Shown piece after piece: positions 56,551-64,000 of a DNA stretch of 64,000 bases. The position numbers and the translations under genes were made by a program. The notes below the pieces were generated by a model. That model made no database searches. It was given only the letters and a program-made list of their open reading frames with translations, and had not been told where the DNA came from. Source of the stretch: Diplonema papillatum (Eukaryota > Euglenozoa > Diplonemea > Diplonemida > Diplonemidae); contig JAPJBO010000789.1 of assembly GCA_030068145.1 (NCBI GenBank), positions 1 to 64,000 of the forward strand, in the 5' to 3' direction. How positions within the stretch are numbered: the stretch's first letter is position 1; every line of letters starts with the position of its first letter.

Positions 56551-58539
56551 TATACACAGCCGCCACAAGCAATCGTTGGGATTCTGCTTACTGGTCTGTC
56601 TGCGCCTTTTGTGTTCGCTGACGTAAAGTCTGCGGGATACTGCTTCGTGAAATGACCGCAAGAAAGAACGAAGAGAAATCAAACCATCCGGGGCAAATCT
56701 ATCTCTTACATCGCGTAGTGAGCAGATGAAAATACCCGTCCAGGGGAAATTAGCTTGTCTGGACAACGTCACTTTCCACCTGCCTCGCTTTTTCTTCCCG
56801 TCCAACGGCACCACCCCAACCACTTGGTTCTTGGGTGGATTGACGACTGCGCAGCAGTATTCCCGCAGTGACGCTGTAAGGGCAGCTCGCTCGATAGGTG
56901 TCGGCGGCAAAACACATGCTGGTTGGGGGAGTCCGAATCTGCCTGCAAAGGACGCGGAATGAGAACTCGCAGGTCGTAAAACTTCGAGCGCGGCACAGTG
57001 TGAACCACAGCAGTACTGTGTAGTAGAGGTCGCGGCCAGGCTGTTGCCCGCAGGGGATATACCTTGAAAACAGTTCTATCCGCACGCACCGCGCCTTCAA
57101 CACGTCGAAGCCGCCTCTCTATCACGAGTAACAGGCGACATCCACGCTGGCCACTTCTCGCTCATCGAAGTAGACCTTCAGCGTGCCAGGCGGAATCGAT
57201 ACGGAAGCCGGTGCAACCCTTGAACTTGGCAAACAGCGGACCCATGCGGTACCCACTACAGCACAGTGTGAATCACAGCAGTACTGTGCACCACAGCACA
57301 ATGTGAATCACAGGAACAGAAAATATACCACAGGGATAACTGGCTTGCAATTGTCGCTGCCCCGCCCCATTTTGTAGTACCCCCGCGGCGACCCCGGGCA
57401 AGGCTCAAGAAGACGACAGCGCGCGACAACAGCAGCGGCTGCAAAAAAGTCAACGGCGCATCGTGGCCCTTCGCTACATCGATGAGCTGGTCTGCGCCGC
57501 ATACAACGGCGCATCCTGGCCCTTCGCTACATCGATGAGCTGGTCTGCGCCGCAGAACACTGCGTCAATCGTCATTTTCCGCTGGCGGCCCATAGCCCGC
57601 TGTACCCCACACAGAGATGCTACCTTTGCCAAAGGTACACCTCATCGAGTGCTGTCACGGCTTGACAATTTCTGCTGCCACCGCACTTGAATTATTTGAC
57701 TGCAAACACTGCTCCGTTTTACTCCCCGTTTCTGCGGGGAGGAGACGACGACTACTACTGTGCAGTCTAGTCACAGATTGTTGCCGCATATCAAGTTCAA
57801 GCTACTACTACTAGACACACTCCGGAGTTTCAAGCGAACTTTCACTCTTAAAAAATCGTCCGAAGACGATGTAGTATACCACCGAATCGTATGCGCAAGC
57901 CAAGTAGCAAAAGGTCACCCGAGCGTTCTGAAACCCATATCAAATCCCCCCACCCAACGGGTACCGCACATCGAACTAAATAAAACAAAACAGATCGAAG
58001 TTTTCATGACCGTCACACCCACCAAAAAAGTGGGCTCAGAAACGCAGCACGAGTAACAATAGACGAAGCCAACGTTCTCCTTCCTTTCCCACATAAAAAG
58101 TCTTGCAGTTTTCAGAAAAAAAAAAGTCACCCTTTTTTGTTGTTGGTGTGTTCTTGTCGACGTTTCTTTTTTTTTTTTTGAATCAACCACTGACAAACAG
58201 GCATGCACGTTCGTCGGTTCGTCTATCGGATACGTGTATGCCCGGAAAACATTACTGGGGGAGGGAGGGGGTGGGTGGGGGTGGGGTGCACACGGCAGAC
58301 ACATGCTTGCTGCGTGGGTCTCTCACTGTGCACGTAAACGCATCCAGGCTCACCAACCATTATCTGACCCAAGCGCCGCACCTCAAGACCTCTCCCAGAC
58401 TAAATCTGCCTTTTAGCGCGCAGCGCGTTGGGGAGCTCAGGCTCCCCTGCGTCCGGTCGTGTGCGGAGACAAGTCTTTGGCCACTCGTCCCCTTCCCGGG
58501 ACGCGATGCAATTGATCAGACACAATTGTAAGGGAAGGC
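56551..58539 (+). other. Gene-poor stretch
   Basis: Contains CACAGCAGTACTGTG and AATCACAG repeats (57000-57310), a 54-bp duplication (listed), a module fragment (AGCGAACTTTCACTCTTAAA at 57828) with CTACTACTACTA before it, and A- and T-runs. No gene I can support on either strand. Confidence 0.45.
57445..57555 (+). repeat. 54-bp duplication
   Basis: GGCCCTTCGCTACATCGATG plus AGCTGGTCTGCGCCGCA occurs twice, 54 bases apart. In one frame it reads ALRYIDELVCAAYNGAS. Confidence 0.85.
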
Positions 58540-58740
58540 CTCGGGCTTGCCTGTGCTCTGGCAGCACGGCTGGTCCTGGCCGTGACGTGCTGTGAACAGC
58601 CGCCTGGCAAACCAGACCTATGCCGCTGTCCTGTCTGCAGGCTTCTCACTCACTCAGGTTCCACGTTGATGATGGCCCGCCCGTGTACGTGGCTCAACGA
58701 GCACGTAATCATCTCAAACACATTCTTGCAATCCCCCCCT
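58540..58740 (+). repeat. Repeat family C, copy 2
   Basis: GCCTGTGCTCTGGCAGCACG and CAGCCGCCTGGCAAACCAGA match 39240-39420. A further piece (CAGTGCGGTGTTGAGCACAT) is at 59110, and CAAGCACGTTCTTGCAA occurs at 58978 and 59137. Confidence 0.75.
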
Positions 58741-60280
58741 CCAGTAATGGTTAGTTAGCCACGTGTGAATGTGTACGTGCGGCGTGGCGCGAGTCGACGC
58801 ACGTGTGTTGTGTGCAATGCTATGCTCTTGGATAAGAAACGCCGCAAAGTGTCATGTTTTGACCTATTGTCGTCGTCTCTTTTCCAGTTTTCCAATGATC
58901 CAACCCAACTTCACTCCTTCACGTCCTTTTTTATATTTTGTACCAACATGCCCCCTCTCCTCCCCCCGCATCCACTCCAAGCACGTTCTTGCAATCCCCC
59001 CATCCCCACCCACCTTGGCCTTGCGCCGACGCGCTGCTTTTTGGGTTCTGTGGCGTCTTCTGAAGGGTTGGGGGCAGGATTCTTCGGGGGCCGGCGGGTA
59101 AACCAGGACCAGTGCGGTGTTGAGCACATACCCATGTCAAGCACGTTCTTGCAAACTCCCTGTGCATCTGTGCGTATCTGTGTGCCAGTAAACGTCAACC
59201 TACGACGATGGGGTGGGATGACATTTTTATATAGGAGGGGGAATACCAGTGCAAATCCGCAGGGTGGGGGAGAAAGCCTATCATACAGTGTGATCCGTGC
59301 CCTTTCAGAAAAGCACCCGGCGCAAATTTGTCAACACTATGTCAAATTGCCGAACACCTTTTCACTCTAAAGCTTGAACCTGATTATCGCACCACGTAGT
59401 ATCATCAGAACCCACGCAACCTGCCATCAGACGGCAGAGCTTTCACACGGCCACCGCAGTAGTCTGACAGAAGCTGGCGTCAGGCTTAGCACACGGAAGA
59501 GAGCGAGCCAACAACAGGCAACCGCGCATGATAAAGCCGGTCCCCGTGGCCGGTGGAACTGTGCCGGTTGTGTCACAAGAATCTCTGAACCTGCATCACA
59601 GCTGCTTGTGTCACAAGACTATCTGAACCTGCGTCACAATTGTCATTTTTGACGTCTTCGTTTCGGGCGGTCGCACTGTTGTCGCTGTTGTGGCTGTCGT
59701 CATCATTCTCAAAGTGTCCGTCAAAGTGTTCCATATCAGCCTCCGACAGAGACTCGCCGCCATCATCGACAACTGCCTCTCTTTTGCGGCTTTCACTCTT
59801 TGCACTTCCGTCGGAAAACCCCCGTAGAGTCCGTCCCACGTGTTCGGCGGCCCGGCACTGCGGAGCCAACGGCTCACGGTGTCTGCAGTACTCTCTGCAC
59901 CCACATTTCTCCCATACGCAAATGTGGTCGGAGTAGCCACAACATTTACCCGCAGTGGTTCGTCGGCTATTGTGGCGAGGCTCTTTTTCCTTTCGTGGCC
60001 CGGCGAAATTGCCGGCCGGGGGTGGAGACGTACCACACCCAAAGCATCACGGCGCGGCGTACGTACCTTTGTGCGGTTTTGTGCCTGCGCAACCCCCCCG
60101 TAGAGATGGCGGGGTTGCGCCACTGCACGCCGACCCCGACCGCCAAGCTTTCGCACGTTGCGGGTTTACCGTCATGCTGTTGTCCACCCGGAGCGAACTA
60201 TCCACGACGTTTTCCCATGCGCAAGAAAAGCAGAAAAGAAACGCGTTGAACTAATTCTTTGAACGTGCCATTTGATCTCT
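58741..60280 (+). other. Stretch with unresolved minus-strand frames
   Basis: On the minus strand 59573-60156 is open in two overlapping frames (an Asp/Ser/Glu-rich stretch FENDDDSHNSDN and ADTVSRWLRSAGPPNTW). This might be the end of a DDE transposase, but I cannot support it. The + strand shows no gene. Confidence 0.35.
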
Positions 60281-60321
60281 TCTTCTTCTTCTTCTTCTTC
60301 TTCTTCTTCTTTTTTTTTTCA
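60281..60321 (+). repeat. (CTT)n with T-run and CAG
   Basis: About ten CTT units then ten Ts and TTCAG. This resembles a strong acceptor, but no exon follows that I can support. Confidence 0.85.
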
Positions 60322-60564
60322 GCGGTGATTTCTTTTCCAGCTTTTCCAACACCCATCAACCTCTAAAAGAGAGTTCGCCCCTTTTTTGTTGTTCGAAAAG
60401 GGGTTCCTTCCGAATTTGCTCCCGAACGTGATTGAACATGGCCAGTGGTGCAAGTAAAGAGTGACATGAGTGCGGAGTGCAAGCAAAGTAAGAGTGCAAT
60501 TCAGTCGAAGTATGAGCGCACGTACAAGTGCAAGTTCATACCATATGACTGCAGCCATGCGTGC

Positions 60565-62815
60565 CGTATGCGTGCAGACATGATCGCAAGTATGAGTTTA
60601 AGCACGTGTGCAGACATGGACGCAAGTATGAGGTTAAGCAGGGGCATGAGCGCAAGTCTGAGTTTAACACGTGTGCAGACATGAACGCAAGTATGAGGTG
60701 AAGCACATGTGCAGGGGCATGAGCGCAAGTCTGAGTTTAAGCACGTGTGCAGACATGGACGCAAGTATGAGGTTAAGCACATATGCAGACACGATCGCAA
60801 GTATGAGTTTAAGCACGTGTGCAGACATGAATGCAAGTGTGAGGTTAAGCACATGTGCAGGGGCATGAGCGCAAGTATGAGTTTAAGCACGTGTGCAGTG
60901 AGCGCAAGTATGCGGTTAAGCACGTGTGCAGACATGAATGCAAGTGTGAGGTTAAGCACATATGCAGACACGATCGCAAGTATGAGTTTAAGCACGTATG
61001 CAGACATGAATGCAAGTGTGAGGTTAAGCACATGTGCAGGGGCATGAGCGCAAGTATGAGTTTAAGCACGTGTGCAGTGAGCGCAAGTATGCGGTTAAGC
61101 ACGTGTGCAGACATGAACGCAAGTTGAGGTTAAGCACGTGTGCAGACATGGACGCAAGTATGAGGTTAAGCACATGTGCAGACATGGACGCAAGTATGAG
61201 GTGAGCACATGTGCAGGGGCATGAGCGCAAGTATGAGTTTAAGCATGTGTGCAGACATGAACGCAAGTATGAGTTTAAGCACGTGTGCAGACATGGACGC
61301 AAGTATGAGGTTAAGCACATGTGCAGGGGCATGAGCGCAAGTATGAGTTTAAGCACGTGTGCAGTGAGCGCAAGTATGCGGTTAAGCACGTGTGCAGACA
61401 TGAACGCAAGTTGAGGTTAAGCACGTGTGCAGACATGGACGCAAGTATGAGGTTAAGCACATGTGCAGACATGGACGCAAGTATGAGGTGAGCACATGTG
61501 CAGGGGCATGAGCGCAAGTATGAGTTTAAGCATGTGTGCAGACATGAACGCAAGTATGAGTTTAAGCACGTGTGCAGACATGGACGCAAGTATGAGGTTA
61601 AGCACATGTGCAGGGGCATGAGCGCAAGTATGAGTTTAAGCACGTGTGCAGTGAGCGCAAGTATGCGGTTAAGCACGTGTGCAGACATGAACGCAAGTTG
61701 AGGTTAAGCACGTGTGCAGACATGGACGCAAGTATGAGGTTAAGCACATGTGCAGACATGGACGCAAGTATGAGGTGAGCACATGTGCAGGGGCATGAGC
61801 GCAAGTATGAGTTTAAGCATGTGTGCAGACATGAACGCAAGTATGAGTTTAAGCACGTGTGCAGACATGGACGCAAGTATGAGGTTAAGCACATGTGCAG
61901 GGGCATGAGCGCAAGTATGAGTTTAAGCACGTGTGCAGTGAGCGCAAGTATGCGGTTAAGCACGTGTGCAGACATGAACGCAAGTTGAGGTTAAGCACGT
62001 GTGCAGACATGGACGCAAGTATGAGGTTAAGCACATGTGCAGACATGGACGCAAGTATGAGGTGAGCACATGTGCAGGGGCATGAGCGCAAGTATGAGTT
62101 TAAGCATGTGTGCAGACATGAACGCAAGTATGAGTTTAAGCACGTGTGCAGACATGGACGCAAGTATGAGGTTAAGCACATGTGCAGGGGCATGAGCGCA
62201 AGTATGAGTTTAAGCACGTGTGCAGTGAGCGCAAGTATGCGGTTAAGCACGTGTGCAGACATGAACGCAAGTTGAGGTTAAGCACGTGTGCAGACATGGA
62301 CGCAAGTATGAGGTTAAGCACATGTGCAGACATGGACGCAAGTATGAGGTGAGCACATGTGCAGGGGCATGAGCGCAAGTATGAGTTTAAGCATGTGTGC
62401 AGACATGAACGCAAGTATGAGTTTAAGCACGTGTGCAGACATGGACGCAAGTATGAGGTTAAGCACATGTGCAGGGGCATGAGCGCAAGTATGAGTTTAA
62501 GCACGTGTGCAGTGAGCGCAAGTATGCGGTTAAGCACGTGTGCAGACATGAACGCAAGTTGAGGTTAAGCACGTGTGCAGACATGGACGCAAGTATGAGG
62601 TTAAGCACATGTGCAGACATGGACGCAAGTATGAGGTGAGCACATGTGCAGGGGCATGAGCGCAAGTATGAGTTTAAGCATGTGTGCAGACATGAACGCA
62701 AGTATGAGTTTAAGCACGTGTGCAGACATGGACGCAAGTATGAGGTTAAGCACATGTGCAGGGGCATGAGCGCAAGTATGAGTTTAAGCACATGTGCAGG
62801 CATACGTGTAGGCAA
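60565..62815 (+). repeat. 36-bp satellite with 287-bp higher-order unit
   Basis: Basic unit is 36 bp (AGCACGTGTGCAGACATG plus GACGCAAGTATGAGGTTA, with CACATGTGCAGGGGCATG variants). From about 61040 to 62750 eight units form a 287-bp block repeated six times (61024, 61311, 61598, 61885, 62172, 62459 are equivalent). 287 is one less than 8 x 36, so the reading frame shifts each block. In frame the unit reads CRHERKYEFKHV. Confidence 0.95.
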
Positions 62816-63074
62816 ATGTATGCGTGCATGTATGCATCTCCACGACCAGCACACGCAGAAGCGTGCGGCGCGGCGCGTCCGGACACGGGCCTGAGACTCA
62901 CCTTCAACGACAAGAACCCCGACAGCACGATTTATACCTTCTCCCAAGTAGTAGGCATACCTCTCCCTTGTCCAAAGAGCGACACAGCACAATTTGCTGG
63001 GGGAACGAGTGTGTTTAGCCAACAAACCGACTGCCTAGCACAAGAAACAGTCTAAATACGAAAATACGACACGA

Positions 63075-63135
63075 TATAGAACCCTTTCCACGATGGTCAC
63101 CCGAGACTCTAAGACCGTGGGTCCTCAAGTTAACA
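63075..63135 (+). repeat. Dispersed module, diverged copy before gene start
   Basis: AACCCTTTCCACGATGGTCA, CCCGAGACTCTAAGACCG and ACATTCACACTAG. A second diverged copy at 63668-63735 has the same position relative to the next gene start. Confidence 0.65.
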
Positions 63136-63206
63136 TTCACACTAGTCAATCACGACCACCACTACAGGGTGGGTTGAACAACAAAAAAAGAAGGGGAGAC
63201 ACGACC

Positions 63207-63539
63207 ATGCTGGGTAGAACCGGTTGCCGAATGGCAGCGAAGCTGCACACGTCGGAGTTGTTCCGGCAGATCAACCCGTTCCCGATGCGGAACTGGAGGG
63301 CGCACCAGGCCGAGAAGCTGGCACCCAACGTGAAGGCGGGCAAGAAGGCAGTCCACGACCAGAACGTAGAAGTGTACGAGCTTTGCTACAATGCACTGCC
63401 AGGGAACAAGTTTCCGTACCCAAGTCTCTCGCATGTGTCTGGGTGGTTGATAGATACGTGGCTCCCAGGCAACCTTCTCCAAAGTAGTAGGCATACCTCT
63501 CCTTTGTCGAAAGAGCGACACAACGCAGTTTGCAGGTGA
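63207..63539 (+). pseudogene. Upstream partial copy of the right-edge gene
   Basis: ATG at 63207, in a leader that follows a possible acceptor CCACTACAG (ends 63167). The first 54 codons (MLGRTGCRMAAKLHTSELF, then HDQNVE) match the copy at 63802. Then the sequences part company and this frame ends at a TGA (63537-63539) after NLLQSSRHTSPLSKER, which repeats non-coding sequence from 62940. It looks like a truncated duplicate of the true first coding exon, 595 bp upstream. Confidence 0.65.
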
Positions 63540-63801
63540 CCATAGATTCCTCAGAAGGCTTTTTGCGCGCTGAACAACCTCCCTCTCTCCCCGTCTGTGA
63601 GGGGTCAACCGACCGCCTCTAAACTCAAGTCCCAGTGTAAATACGGAAATACGACACCATAATATATCCTAGAACCCTTTCGACGATGGTTACCCGAAGA
63701 CTCTGAAACTGCGGGTTCGTTACCATTCGCTCTAGTAAATCACGCAATCACGACCCATACAGGGTGGGTTGAACAACAAAAAAAGAAGGGGAGACACGAC
63801 C

Positions 63802-64000
63802 ATGCTGGGTAGAACCGGTTGCCGAATGGCAGCGAAGCTGCACACGTCGGAGTTGTTCCGGCAGATCAACCCGTTCCCGATGCGGAACTGGAGGGCGCAC
63901 CAGGCCGAGAAGCTGGCCCCCAACGTGGAGGCGGGCAAGAAGGCGCTCCACGACCAGAACGTGGAGGAGTACGGGCCCGGCTACGACACAGTGACGGAGG
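63802..64000 (+). CDS. Start of an unrecognised gene, cut by the window edge
   Basis: ATG at 63802, 40 bases after a possible acceptor CCCATACAG (ends 63772), 66 codons to the edge with no stop. Reads MLGRTGCRMAAKLHTSELF, RQINPFPMRNWRAHQAEKL, and ends EEYGPGYDTVTE. No signal peptide and no family I recognise. The leader GGGTTGAACAACAAAAAAAG is shared with the copy at 63168. An acceptor just before the ATG means either a 5' UTR intron or a trans-splice site. Confidence 0.7.
   Translation, partial: MLGRTGCRMAAKLHTSELFRQINPFPMRNWRAHQAEKLAPNVEAGKKALHDQNVEEYGPGYDTVTE

Noticed and set aside
59573-60156. DDE transposase on the minus strand
   Set aside because: Only a weak resemblance in one short segment; no catalytic motif seen.

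Overview
The window is nuclear DNA of a microbial eukaryote. The evidence is a split gene with eleven spliceosomal introns, GC-rich exons in AT-richer repeat-laden introns, eukaryotic extracellular domains (PAN/Apple, C-type lectin, EGF), kinesin fragments, hAT and non-LTR transposon remnants, and long microsatellites. I cannot name the lineage. An alga or other large-genome protist is the best guess.

The left half (102-35115, + strand) is one giant gene. I assembled twelve exons: 102-1277, 2969-3520, 5160-5401, 8994-9119, 9899-10392, 20311-20384, about 20700-21734, 24290-24463, 27602-27871, 28575-28730, 29964-30254 and 35047-35115. All reading phases match across all eleven junctions (4,659 nt, 1,552 codons plus a stop). 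Its 5' end lies left of the window. It encodes a single-pass surface protein: PAN/Apple modules, EGF, C-type lectin and a second EGF outside; one membrane helix (21051-21119); then a PDZ-like domain and several small beta-barrel-like modules inside. Donors are mostly GTATGC/GTATGT. Four acceptors sit directly on long microsatellites.

The introns carry the repeats: tandem arrays, SINE-like families, a hAT transposase tail, a truncated retrotransposon, a short TIR element with its own small ORF, a palindromic MITE and a rearranged kinesin motor. A recurring pattern is partial duplication of an intron 3' end plus the first bases of the next exon, placed just upstream of the true exon.

The region 35116-44150 is gene-poor (poly-C, repeat families, retroelement scraps). 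A near-complete non-LTR retrotransposon (endonuclease, reverse transcriptase, RNase H; 44416-47764) follows. Next come a broken copy (47962-48330) and an intact copy (52187-52684) of a small membrane protein gene, separated by a 1.2-kb array of 32-bp repeats. The right end holds a 1.6-kb foldback element (about 54935-56550), a 36-bp/287-bp satellite (60565-62815) and a tandemly repeated gene start running off the edge (63207 and 63802).

The most interesting unexplained signal is a dispersed module of about 55 bp (up to about 130 bp with its upstream part). It ends in GCGAACTTGCACTCTAAA, recurs at least ten times, and several times sits just upstream of an acceptor site.
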